A model generated the notes under the pieces. The model did no database searches, was not told the DNA's origin, and worked only from the letters and a program-made list of their open reading frames with translations. Position numbers and translations under genes: made by a program. Shown piece by piece: positions 23,888 through 35,400 of a stretch of 64,000 bases of DNA (position 1 is the first letter of the stretch; each line of letters opens with the position of its first letter). Source of the stretch: Hansfordia pulvinata (Eukaryota; Ascomycota; Sordariomycetes; Xylariales); NCBI GenBank assembly GCA_006538405.1, contig BJKQ01000004.1:2542001-2606000 (forward strand). The letters are read 5' to 3'.

Positions 23888-25022
23888 CTACAGCTCGGAC
23901 TCGGCACCATTAGTTTCCAATGCCATCGGGCTCCCGTCCTGGCCGTTACGTCTTCGTGCGCGGAGTCTCCGGATCGGCCGGCCAGTCATGTTCATCTTCT
24001 CGTCATCATCGTCGTCACTGTCGGGGTTGTCTTCAGCGAATCGACGCGCCTCATCCAGATCAGAAATCTCATCGGGTTTGTCGCGGAGCCACTGCATTCT
24101 GGGGCCTGATCTCGCCAGCTCGGAAACTCTGAAGCCGTAGATCCGTGGTTCATATATCTTGTTTGCGCCGAGTCCGGGGGCGATGTTGCAGGTGTACATG
24201 CCGTTCAGTTGAGACTCCTTGTCTTCGTCGCCGACCCTCGCACCAGCCAGGACATCTGCGCCTCTTTTGGTGAGATCGTACTCGGGGAAGGTCAGCAGGA
24301 AGAGGGCGCCGAAGGTTCGGCCAAAGAAGGCGCCGTCGACGGTTTGAAAGCGGCTGTTGGGTGGCACGTAGACGTCCAGACACGAGGGGCAGAACAGCTT
24401 GACGGTCTCCTCTCCGGGGATATCTGACAGGCCGACGGGAATGGTCCTGGCTTGCTCGCAATGGCTCCGAGGGCAGACGCCGAAGTGGCCCAACTCATAT
24501 TTTTCCGACATTTGCTGAATGCCGGCGCGGGAGCAGATGAAACGTTGGTGGATAAGGCCGTAGAGCATCTCGGCGGACGATTCGATTACCGATAAGTCGC
24601 TCGCGATGCGATTGTGGCTCCGCCGCTCGCCATGGCGCAGTCGGTCAACGCCCTCGATGGACTCATCCTCCTCCTCCTCTTCCTCCTCTTCCTCATCGTC
24701 GTCTTCCTCAGGCTCGACATCAAGTATCATCTGCGGGAAAGAGACGTTAGTCGTGGCTCGGCATCAATCTTGCGCGGTTGGCAGAGTCGCGATGAGGTGC
24801 GCCGGCTCTGGACCATTGGGGGGGGGGGGGGGGGGGGGGGCTGGGGAGAAGGGGGCTGCGCACCTCGAGGGCCTCTTTGTACATTGCGACCTGGGTCTGC
24901 AGACCGGTCAAGTTGAAGTCATCTTCGATGAACTCTTCGGAAACCTCGGCGAAATATTCATGACCAAGCAGAGAGCAGAAAGAAGAGATCCATGACTCGG
25001 GGCTGCCGGACGAGGAAGACAT
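23888..25022 (-). CDS. CKB1: Casein kinase II regulatory (beta) subunit
   Basis: Two exons, 25022-24864 and 24730-23888, join in phase 0 and give 333 residues. Exon 1 starts MSSSSGSPESWISSFC and runs through LLGHEYFAEVSEEFIEDDFN, the classic CK2 beta N-terminus, ending YKEALE; exon 2 continues MILDVEPEED into an Asp/Glu run. The zinc-finger dimerisation module is visible as GVCPRSHC and LFCPSCLDVYVPP, with DGAFFGRTFGALFLLTFPEY and KIYEPRIYGFRVSE after it. The tail is acidic, then basic (PIRRLRARRR), longer than in animals as is usual in fungi. The protein binds and stabilises the catalytic alpha subunits in nucleus and cytosol. The 133-base intron contains 23 consecutive G (plus strand). The coding frame is intact. 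Which yeast paralogue it matches best (CKB1 rather than CKB2) is probable. Confidence 0.95.
24818..24840. repeat. Poly-G tract, 23 G, inside the CKB1 intron
   Basis: Twenty-three consecutive G on the plus strand, therefore poly-C in the CKB1 transcript, within the single intron. The length is likely to be unreliable in sequencing and may vary between isolates. Confidence 0.95.
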
Positions 25023-27499
25023 GGTGAATCGATAATCGGGGGGCGATTGGCGACAGATAAGGAAGATGGACGGCGCGTCGTAAGCGGAAAGACGTCGCGG
25101 CCGGGTGAAAAGGCGTCGACAGGTCTGGGGCTGTGAGGGGCAGAGCCGCAGGCCGGGGATTGGGTTCGGATGGCGGTATGTCTGCGATGGAGACCCCGGG
25201 AGGGAGAGCCCCGCGACAGTGGCGGTCGGCGATTGTGGGCGTTGAAGCGAGCAGGGTGTCTTGCTCAAGGCAAGAAGGCTCGAAGCTCGGGTCGAAGGAG
25301 GGGGAGGGAGAGGGGGAGGGGTGGTCGAGCTAGGGGGTCTGCATGACGCGCCTGGCCGAGCGCAGCTGAGAGAGATGAGATGTGGGCGGGGCGAAGACAC
25401 GCGATATCAGAGACAGATGGAGAGGCAGACAGAAAAGCAGGGTACCCGGGGTGGCGAATGTCGAGAGCCCCTGTCGTGAACAAAGTGGCGGCCGCACGCG
25501 GTGCTGTGGTGGGTGATATGGAGTCAGGGATGGCTTCAAACGACGGACAGATAATAATAGAGGCAGACAGCCCGCCCGGCGGGCAGCACAGGCAGATATC
25601 GGGTACATCCAGTGTACCTACTTAGGGTCGGGACGAGGCAGGTACCGCCCGCCCAAGTTGACCGACCGGGCCTGGCCTTCAGTCCCAGGCTGGTGTGACT
25701 GGCTTGTACGAGAGATACAAGTATCCTAGGTACATCAGCTATCGACAATGGTGGAGAAAGCACCTATCTATATGTACCTTGCCCTGAGTACGGTATCTTC
25801 CATGAGTCCACCTGGAAATCGCCGCCTAGCCCAATTGCTTTTGTGTCAGACCGACGTGGCTCGTGCACCAGCTGCCAGCCTCATCCACCGAATCAGGTTC
25901 ACGAGATTCCGTTGGGCGTGAGCACACTGAGGTGCGGCAAAGATGAAGGTACAGGCACCTGCTGCTCGAACCACATACCTGGTACCTAGTTTTGCTCTCG
26001 ACAGAAGGTAGGTAGGTAGGCATCTATCTCATGTAGGATTCAGAGATACGAGTACTTCTTATCCCGGATTGATTGTACCTTCCCATAGCCAATACAAATA
26101 TCGACTCATAAAACCCATGATTGGGTGGTAGGTAAGAGGTAGGTAGTTCGAATGACCTTTATCCCCTTGGACCAACCGTCATGCGACGTCTCATCCAGAA
26201 AACACACGACCTAACACACCGAACTTCATACTCGAGGTGGTGCGCCCTGCACCCTGGTACTATTCGAGTACTGACGCCTTTGGGTAACCTCATATGCCTT
26301 ATGTAACACGCGAGAGTTGGTAAGGCGGGGGGGGGGGGGGGGGGGGGGGGGGGGGTATCACCGTCTCCAGTCATGGCCACGGGCCGCAGGCTGCAAGGCC
26401 TGAGATGCTGATATCTGACCAGATCTCTTCTCCCATTCATCGCACCCTCTGCCGTGTCTGTAGATATTTAGCCTGAAGTTGGTCTCTTCTTGACATGCAC
26501 GATTGAGGGATGCGCTCACATCGCTTGGGCCTGAATCAGTTCGGTCCACATCTCCTCTCCCAGGCGTTGAACCTGTCGATTGGATCCAGCAAGTTCTTGT
26601 CGGAACAGTCATGGTTTTTGAGCTTTCTTCTGGTCTGATACAGGAAGGATGTGCTTGGTAGGACAGAGTGACTTGAAGTGTGAACTGAGGGTTTGTTAAA
26701 TCCGTCGTATAAGTAGTACGCTTCAATATCCCCAATCCACCGCCCATTAGGCGGCGAAAATGCCGGCCAGGGCTGGGCTGTCGTTGAGAGTCCTGTTCAC
26801 GGGCGCAGAGGCGTCAGGAACATTCGCTGGAGGGCAGAGTAACGGGATTCCAAGCGAATCTTCCACAGCCTTCCTCATATTTCAGCGGACATATTGGGAG
26901 GCTGTCTACCTACCGTACCTAGTCTACCATGTACATCAACTCATCAAGGACCCTTATTGGGCCTGAGGAAAAACCTGGGAGCCTCTTCGCTGCACAGTGA
27001 GCTCGCGATCGGGGTCTCACCGCGGCACCAACGTGCCCGGGACAGGGCGGTGGGCTCTCATGCTCCAGGAAACGGCCTTATCGCAGTATAAGTCTTATTC
27101 AATCTCGTGTGTTCCAATCCCCGGGGATGGTCTGACTAATTTCCGCGGCCGCTCGCATTTCCATCGTCCAAGGGGCGTCTCCATATGCCATCAGATCCTC
27201 AATTTTGGGTGCTTCCCCTTACTTGATGGCTCGCGACGTTGACTTCTTTTCTAGCGCTTTCATCCCTAGGTACCATGCATAATTTGTTGACTCGTCACTA
27301 GGTAGCTGAGGCGAAAGACATGATGCCCGCTACACGCTTCGAGGGCACTCTGAGCACCGGGGCGAGTGGCTCCAGCCTTTCTCATGGCAACCGGGACCAA
27401 AACATATATCGCGGAGCTCCTCGCAACACACGAAGCGCTGCGCATCCCGCCCTCCGGGTCCGGGGAGGCCGGTCGCCTCATGCCCCACCCCCGAACTCT
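25023..27499. other. Intergenic, 2.5 kb, upstream of CKB1
   Basis: This holds the CKB1 promoter (just above 25022) and the 3' flank of the DOPA-dioxygenase-like gene. Bases 25295-25325 are G/A-rich. The stretch from 25600 to 26150 is dense in GGTACCTA-type and TAGGTAGGTAGG motifs. No gene supported. Confidence 0.55.
26327..26355. repeat. Poly-G tract, 29 G
   Basis: Twenty-nine consecutive G, the longest homopolymer in the window, in intergenic DNA. Such tracts can form quadruplexes and are error-prone in assemblies. Confidence 0.95.
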
Positions 27500-28298
27500 T
27501 CAGGCGTCCAGGCCGACGAGCCTCCTGAACTCGACGAGGTTGAGCTCCCGCGGCGCGCCGAGCCACAGCGCGCGCTCCGTGTGGTCCACCAGCTCGGCCT
27601 CGGCCTTGGCCCTGGCGGGGTCGCCGCCATCGCCGCCACCGACGACGAGCGTGTTGGGGTGGACGAGGGCGGACAGCGGGCCGCGGCGGACGGCCAGCCA
27701 GGGCACGAAGGCGCCGAACTGGGCGGGCGTGAACAGGTTGACCTCGAACATGGGCAGCGGGTGCGGCCCGATGGGCCGGTCCCAGATCCGGTAGATTCTC
27801 AGCTCGGGGACTGCGGAGCGCGCGCGACGAGTTTGTCAGTAAAGCGCGCGTGTGCGTGTATATGCGTGTGTGCGTGTGTGTGTATCCTGGTACGACCCCG
27901 CCTGGATAGGTCGCCTATCCAAAGAAATCGACAGGAAACGCGGATGTTTTCTTTGGCGACGACTTACATTCCCTCCGGATGCGCTCCCACAGCTCGTGCG
28001 CGTAGCGGGTCTGGGACTCGTCGGAGCTCTCGTAGTAGATGTGCACGTCGCTGCGGAGGTGATCAGCGCTGACCTGGCCGGGACGAGGGGACTATACTCG
28101 GGCCGGAGAGAGGCGCGGGGAGAAAGACTCACAAGCCACCGCGCCGGCCATTGTCCAAGGGGTCGGCGAACCGGTCGTATGTCGTGCTGGGCTTGTCCGC
28201 CGGGGGGTTGACGTAGCTCTTGCCGTCGTCGGCCTTGTCGTGGGCAGCGGCGGCGCGTTCTCGTAGCCGGCCAGCGGCGAGGGATATGTTTTGGTCAT
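27500..28298 (-). CDS. DOPA 4,5-dioxygenase family protein, with an apparent frameshift
   Basis: Three exons, 28298-28133, 28050-27968 and 27810-27500. The start MTKTYPSPLAGYENAPPLP leads, after one missing base, to HDKADDGKSYVNPP and TYDRFADPLDNGRRGGF, then DVHIYYESSDESQTRYAHEL, PELRIYRIWDRPIGPHPLPM, FEVNLFTPAQFGAFVPWLAV, LSALVHPNT and DHTERALWLG. These are the hallmarks of the small DOPA-dioxygenase-like fold, with the His residues of DVH, GPHP, VHPN and DHT expected to bind iron. Members cleave catechols extradiolically; in fungi the physiological substrate is usually unknown. Restored length is about 186 residues, normal for the family. The frame breaks at 28241-28245 (CTGCC joined to CAC where CTG CCN CAC is expected); exon 1 is 166 bases and only 167 matches the phase of exon 2, supporting a one-base loss rather than a different start. 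Confidence 0.9.
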
Positions 28299-29361
28299 CC
28301 TGGGAGGTTGAAAAGAGCTGGAGGGGGTTGTCAGAGCACAGCACTTGAGAGTGACCTGAATGGAGGTGGACGCAGCAGCGGGAGGTCTTGGATAGCAGCG
28401 GGACGGGGTGATGTGGGAGGGTGTAGAGACTATTCGAATTGCCAGGCACTTCCTGGGGAATGATATGACAGCACGGCGCCTCTCGATCGCACCAGCCAGT
28501 GTGGAAGACGGCCGCAAGGGCGGATGGACTTGTGATTTATAAGTTACCTACCTTACATACAGGGTAGGTACGGACCTAGTAGAGGCCTCAATCATGAATG
28601 CACTGTCCTGCCTGTCTGCGATCCATTTGATGGGATCCAATGGTGCTGGATGCACCAATCCGCCTCCAGTTGGCGCCATCGCCCTAACGGCCGCAGCCCC
28701 GCGTCGCGAACTCGCGGAGGAGGCATTCCATGGATGGTGGCCCGGTCCAGTGCAGTGTGGGGTATTGGTACAGGGACGCTGAGCTCCAGTAAGTTCATCA
28801 TTGTACGGCGAGTACCTACCTCATGTACGAGTACCAATTCACCTGCCACGCCTGCCCGTGGTGACTGGAGGTGATGATAAGGCTAGGTAAGCCAGGTAAG
28901 GTAGGTATGTACTATGTTGTAATCAGAAGAGTGTCTGTCTGTCGCCCATTACTCATCTTGACAAATGTGCGAGCAAGGGCCCGGCGTTGCGGCGCCCGGA
29001 CGAGGGAGAACAGCGAGGGCTCCGGGCGGCGCGCAGCTCGCGTGATCCAGGATTTGTCATTCCCTCTTCTGATGATTCAAGCATTCTCGGGTTTGCGCGG
29101 TTGTGAAGGTAGGTGATGGAGAAAACAATCATCCCACAAAGGTGCGCACATTGGGTGTAATGAGTAAGGTTAGGTACCTTGTCGGATGTTCTTATCGATC
29201 AATGCGACCGAACGTCAGACAGACAGGCAAAATATAATCACGATCGAGCGAAATTGTCGCTTGAAACGAGCGGACACAGACACAGGGAATCAATCGGTTC
29301 TGAAAGACCGAGGAAAAAGAGCAAAAGAAAAGAAACAGCAGATTCCGACGAATGCTTCATG
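28299..29361. other. Intergenic between DOPA-dioxygenase-like gene and tRNA-Ser
   Basis: This is the promoter side of the DOPA-dioxygenase-like gene, followed by DNA with TACCTACC and GTACGAGTACC motifs around 28540-28580 and 28800-28840. No gene supported. Confidence 0.5.
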
Positions 29362-29443
29362 CGATGTTGGCCTGATTCGAACAGACGCTCCCGAAGGAAC
29401 AAGATTTCTAGTCTTGCGCATTAGACCACTCTGCCACAACACC
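29362..29443 (-). tRNA. tRNA-Ser (anticodon AGA)
   Basis: An 82-base class II tRNA reads on the minus strand from 29443 to 29362. The acceptor arm pairs GGTGTTG with CAACATC at all seven positions (one G-U), with discriminator G. The D arm contains GCA..TGC around AGTGGTCTAA. The anticodon stem CAAGA/TCTTG encloses the loop CTAGAAA, anticodon AGA, read as IGA for UCU. A long variable arm TCC-TTCG-GGA is present, as serine tRNAs require. The T arm GTCTG-TTCGAAT-CAGGC pairs fully. No intron. The internal B box GTTCGAATC is intact. No other tRNA was found in the window. Confidence 0.96.
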
Positions 29444-32400
29444 CGAGGTATTGCATGTCGATAGAAACCGAACTGCGGTTGTTGAGAATCGTTGTCGTTT
29501 TTGGTACCCTCATCCTCTGAGCCATCTAGCAGAAATGCACCGTCTCGACTCGCGCAACGACACGGCATGAGGTAACTCGGCGGCGCGTCCTCGGGTGGAA
29601 GCCGGCCAGGCTTCGATCGCGCTGCTAGCACTCTTGCCCTTGATCGATGTTTGCCTTCTCCCTCTCAGACTGGCTGCGGCGGGGTTCCTATTCTTCGAGC
29701 GCACGTCCCAACAACTCGAATCTTGTCTCGCACGCGCGAGGACCGAGTTTCCGCTGAGCTGTCGGCGACGTGACGTTACCTGGCGTCCCACTCTCTTCCT
29801 GTGTAGAAGGGTGCCTACCTTGTGTGTGAGCTACCCAAGTCAGCCTGACCGCCCCAGAGCCGCTTTCATGGAAGGGCCACGGGTGGAGGCAGGGAGTGGT
29901 GGCGAGCGTGCGCGCGTCCGGCTGACGGGCGAACCTGCGTCCGCGCCACCTCGCAGGAGCAAGAGCCGTGATAAACTGCACAAGGGGGCGAGACTAAGCA
30001 CGACCGCCTTCTCGTCTTCGGTGCCGTGCTGACGCGAGATCCCGGGCCCTCTCACTCGCCGAGTAGGTGGGTGGGCACTTCTGGGAAAGGGGGGTTGCGA
30101 GGCGCATTGATGCTCATGTCTTGTGCCCGGGCATCTGTCGGTGAAGAGAACTTGGAGAGACCCAGGGGGGCGGGGGCAAGGTCGAGAACGAGACTCCCCT
30201 TGGAAACAAATAAAAGGGGCCATTTACGACTGCCCATACTCGTACGGATGAGAAGCCCGTCAGCATGGGCGTGCGAGAACTCGGATCCCGGGCTTTCGGG
30301 ACATTGGCGGCCAGCTATCGCAATTTCTCCCGTCGTCGCTGACTGTACTCGGTCGCTGCCTGGGGGCTAATAACTTGACATCCTGCCGGAGGAAGTGGGA
30401 CAACGTGGGTGCAGGGAAGACAGAAGCGAATGCTACGAGCCAGCCGCAAGTATTGACCGGCCGGCAAGTCACCTCCTTGTCTGCTAGAATTGGAAGGCCG
30501 GCTAGTTATCCAGGGCAAAGCTCTTGTCGCTCGTGTTTGTCTTCCTCGCTCGATACGCCCCTTGTTAGCTTCCAACTCCAAGCTCGAATTTCGGCAGCAG
30601 CACTCGCTGACAATGAGGCTGACCCGAGCCCCTCGCTTGTTGGTAGAGTCGACGCCGGCGGAGGGCTGGCGAGGCTGCAGAGATGGGGTCGGCGTTCCAC
30701 GGGCCGCGGTATCACGCCCTCCGCGATCGTTCAAACCCACTGCTGGCTCTTGCTCTCCGACGACCTGGTTGATTGATTTATCCAAACCCCATGACTATTC
30801 TATAGTAGCAGAACCAGCTCGGCGAGCGCAGATTGCCTCCCCTCCCTCCGCGGAGCGCAGCAAGCATGAGCTACCTGCCGTGGGATTCAGCCAAGCGTAG
30901 TTGTACTCGAGCCACTCTGAGCTGGCCTATGAGGTGGCACTTCCGCGCTGGCAAACGCAAGCTCTCGAGACACAGCTTTGTCGCTGCATCTGACCGGTTG
31001 ACGATGTCTTTCTCCCACCGCCGCACTCGAAACCCCTCGCTGTTGCCCGGAAACCACCAGACCAGTTCAGATCCAGCCATGGCGAGGCTCTTTCGCCAAG
31101 CGGAAACCGGGCCGCGGGGAACTCTTCAAGGCCGTGACCTCGGCCGGAATCCCCAGGATGCCCCGGGCTCCGGGCTGAGGACGGCGCCACTGCATCGCCG
31201 AGTCCTGGCACGAGCGCATTCAGCCAGCAAGCACGGAGTATCCTTGCCCGGCAACGGGAAACGCCGCCCATGTCGAGGCCCGGCGAAGCCCGGTATATTA
31301 CGTTCCGGCCCCGCGGACAACGCTGAGGGACTAGTAGAAACCCGCTACGGAGAGGCGACGGAGACCGAGTGAGGGCGGGCGGGGGTCCGGCAGATTCCCG
31401 GGGCCGAAAGGGGGCCCGCGGGGAGATTTAATTCTACGAGGAGACGGCACGCCCGGCAGAGAAGGGGATTGCGAGTAGCGGCAGAAGCAAGACGTATATT
31501 GTTTTCTTGCTTTCCTTATTTCTCCATGGGAGCTCCTCGGCTACTTACTTACGGAGTATGGAAAGCATGAAGTCAGTCGTGAGCCAGCACGGGTCGGGTC
31601 ATCTGACAATTCCGCAACAATTGCCTCGTGTGTTCCACCCAATCAATAGCCCTATTCCGTCTACCTACGCGTACATGTACGAGTCCTTGATCATGGTATC
31701 CAGACATCTGCGGGTGCCCATGTCGCACTGATCTGTTCCCAGTGCAGCGTGCGTACTCGGAAGGGCACCGTGGACATGCGATCAGCAGTAGCTGGGATAG
31801 GAGTTTCGGGCTCTGTTACGCGTATCATGACTCGTTGCCGCCTGTGTCAACACAGCACAGCTCCACGACGTTGAAGTGGGGCCCGTCCTGTCAGAACCTA
31901 AAGGTAAAAGCCCACGAGGTGGTTCTACCACGAGCTGTCGTACGGTACCTTAAGTAGGTACGTACATGCAATATCCTCATCATCAGGTGCGGTAGGTACA
32001 CAGGCGCTTGTAGGGGGCGTATTTGCTTTGTGCGAAGGGATCGCTCCGTTTTTAAAGTTCTCGATCGGAATAAGTTGATTGCCGTTGCTAGCCTCGCGTG
32101 CCTCGTCAGCTGATGAGCTTCTGGAGCTTCCATCGTTAGCCTGCGTTTTTTTGTGTTGTTGGACCCCCCCCTCCCTTCTTCTTTTCTCCCTTTCCTCTGC
32201 GCCATGGGCAATTTGACAATTTCGCAAAGCGTACCCGCGACGAACCCTAGCTACTGATCTAGCCCGTGCGCTGTTAGCTGCGATCTGCTTCGATGGGTCG
32301 TGGCAGTTGTTGGAACTCATCAGCAACCATGTACGAGGGTGTAGAGCCCTGCGCGGCTGCGAGTACAGTGAAATGAGCCACGAGTACTTGTACTTCTGCC

Positions 32401-35400
32401 CTAATGTGCGAGGATGGGTCATGATGGTCTGCTTCGAGCACCACAGCACATGGCAGGTTCGAACAGGCGTGACAGGTCAATTGGATAGGTACCTACTCCG
32501 TAGACAGGTGATTCATGTAACGACCCTATCTCTAGGTTCTGGGACCTTGTCCTCATCTTCATCTTTTTTTCTTGTCTTTTTGTCTCTTTCTTTACCTACC
32601 TAGGTATTCATCTATCTGAAAATTCGAGCCAGTCTCTGTGCGAGAACCGCCTGGCTGGGCGTGCTCCGTGTCGACCTGTTGAACTCGTATCCGTGCCCGG
32701 GTTTTCGGGGGCAATCGTCAAGGTGATCATGTTTGATAAACGTTCCTTGCGGCGTCTCAAAAGCCTTGTCACGTTTTGATGCAGGGAGCGACCGGGGGAC
32801 GCGCGCACGAACAAGTATTCGTAGGTACGAGTACTCGTATCGTGGGTGGGAGGTGAGAAGCCACGGGTGTACGGGTACTTGGTGGCGGGCAGGCAGGGAG
32901 GCAAACAGACATGCCCGGCAGACGGGCATTCCCAGGAGGAGCGGGTGGGTTAGGGTAATCGGGGGTCGTGCCGGAGGGTTCGCGCGTCGTGGTGGTACGA
33001 ATACGGAGGACGGCGTGTTGTTATTAGAGCCCGGTTCACGTACTAGTAGGCAGGCGGGAGATGACTCGGCGGTTCGAACTCGCCCACAAAAGGCGTGTGA
33101 ATAGAAGACAACGAGACCGGGCAGTCTTTGGGCCGCCCGGGGGGCAAAAGTCAGTGGGAATAGAGGCATGCGGAGCAGGGTCCCGTTTGGGGCGTGGCGC
33201 GGCGCGAGGAGGGTGCAGGCTCTGCAGGCTCTGCAGGCTCATCATGCTTCCGGGCGTGCGCTGAGACGCCACCGAGCGGCCTCGAACACGACCAAACTGC
33301 CCATGTTGAGAAAGGGGACGGCCCCGGACGGGGTCAAGGGGGCCGTACGAGTACGAGTGGAGGGCCTCGCGGGCGTGCGGCCAGCGGAGGGGGCACCGGC
33401 GGCGGGCTGTCGGGCTCTTCCAAGGCCCCGAGAGGCGTCGCCCGCGCACCAGAACGTCGTCGGCCGCGGGGCACTCGTGGAGAGCGAGGGGCTCCTGGCG
33501 CCGGTACGTACCCACGGCACTGCGCGGGTGCTCCGTAATAATCTTCCAAGTCAGGCGAGGCAATGGGCCGCCGTAGCTCCATTCTTCGTTCGGCCCCCTG
33601 CCTATTCGGGCAGGTTTTATCCGCGGGGGTACGATGTACGGGTACGAGTACGACGGCAGGCGGGGGCCCTGCGAGGCCCACGCGGGCGGCAGGATTCTCG
33701 TCAGATTTCGCAGAGCCGCCCGCCGCCGCCCGTCCGGTAGGCTGTACGGGTGTGTGTCGGATTGGGTGTTGGATTGGATTGACCGCCGCCTCGTCGGTGC
33801 CGTGCAGTCTGCGGGCGAATTCAAACCAATGGGGGCCCTTTTTGTCATTGGCAGAGGCCGCCAGCCGTGGTCCGAATGCGTCCGATCACCTGCATGGAGG
33901 TGAGATGAGGCCCTCGTGGCTGATCCGCCAGCCCGATCCGGTCTTGCACGCCCGGCCCCTCGTGATCGCGCAATCTAGATGGACGATATCGTAGACGACC
34001 TCAAGCCCAGCGAGTATGCATAATGAAGCACATGTACGCGTACAAGTAGATAGCAAACGCCACCACCGCTTGTAGGGAGTCGTGGGAGTTTGGGTGGGCT
34101 GCGGGCTGCGGGCTGGCGCTGGGAATCCGGACGTGAGCATACTCCGTAGGGGTGGGTAAGTACTTGTGATCGCGGCGATGGGCAGGGATCGTTTGGCCCG
34201 CATCCATCCGAACCCGTCATCCATGGATGGTTGTCGATCGCACCCGGGTGGGGCTTGTGATGGACCCTTCCATGGGGTTACGAGTGCTCGTAGAGGTAAT
34301 GTGGTAATTACCACGGACGGGAGTCCCAGACTCAGGTCTTTTACTCGTACGTCCCAGTACCTTATTAGCACCTTCCATAGGTACATAAGGTACGCACCAC
34401 CTCAGGTACCGAATGGCGGCCCCTGCAATGAATCGCGTCTTGCGCGGGTTTCAAACGCGACCGAGCCCCTCGTCTGCTCTGTCCGTCGGTCGTGCGACTC
34501 TGTCTGTACGGGTACTCGTAGCAGTTCAATACTGGCGATCGAGAAACATGGAAAGACAGACAGACCTGACCATACTCCAGTCATCAGTCAGTCGTCTCCC
34601 GGGCCGACGTGTGGGCGGGCATCTTGCCCCGCGTCCATGACTCGGGGCACGACAGGGCAGGTCGCTTGTTACAGGCCCCGGAGCCGTTGCTCGGGCACCA
34701 TACTCAGACGGAGTACGGGCACATGCCAAGGGAGGCCCGACCAGGTCTAGCCCCTGTCGACGGGTCGCACAGATTCCGCGATATCAGAATGACACCATGA
34801 CGGGGCCAGCCAGGTGTGTCTGTCGGCCGGCGCCGGGGGCTGAGGGCAACGGATCGGGCACAGGCAGAAGGGGGTGTCGGGCAAGCAGGGCAGCACATCG
34901 CCTCGGAGTCCGTTGCAACCCGGCGTATATGCACACGTGCGCGCCCAAGGTAAGGATGCTGCTGAACACCAGCCGACGGAGACATTTCGGTGAGCCGCAA
35001 GCAGGCCTCGAGGGCGAAGGGGAGGAAGTGAAGGAGGAGGGGAAGGGCGGAGGGAGGGGAGGACGAGGGTCCGATGAATCTACGTGGCTCCTGAGATGGG
35101 TAGCTGTAGGCACGCGTAGAGGTTTGATGTATCGTAGAGGATGCGCAACAGCCCCCGTTCGACGCCTGCCGGTCACCGAATGTCTCATCTAACTAGTCCA
35201 CCATCAACAGCCGCCCAGCCCAGGCCCTAATTACTACTTACTCATCCATGACTGACCTCGGGCAGGGCAGACAGGCCCTGAGGCAGGCAGGCAGGCAGGC
35301 GAAAGGATGATGCCGGGGCCTTGGAGCACGCCGTTGACCGCGTCGGGGCGTTGCTGGTAGCCCGTCGCGCAGTTCCCAGTCTTGACGTCTTCCAGGCGCG

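Noticed and set aside
33062..33092. T-arm-like GGCGG-TTCGAAC-TCGCC, possible tRNA
   Set aside because: The following seven bases have no acceptor partner upstream and no anticodon or D arm can be drawn on either strand.
33036..33848. 270-codon minus ORF in the 7 kb empty region
   Set aside because: Open in several frames on both strands, Arg/Pro-rich, no recognisable domain or intron signals.
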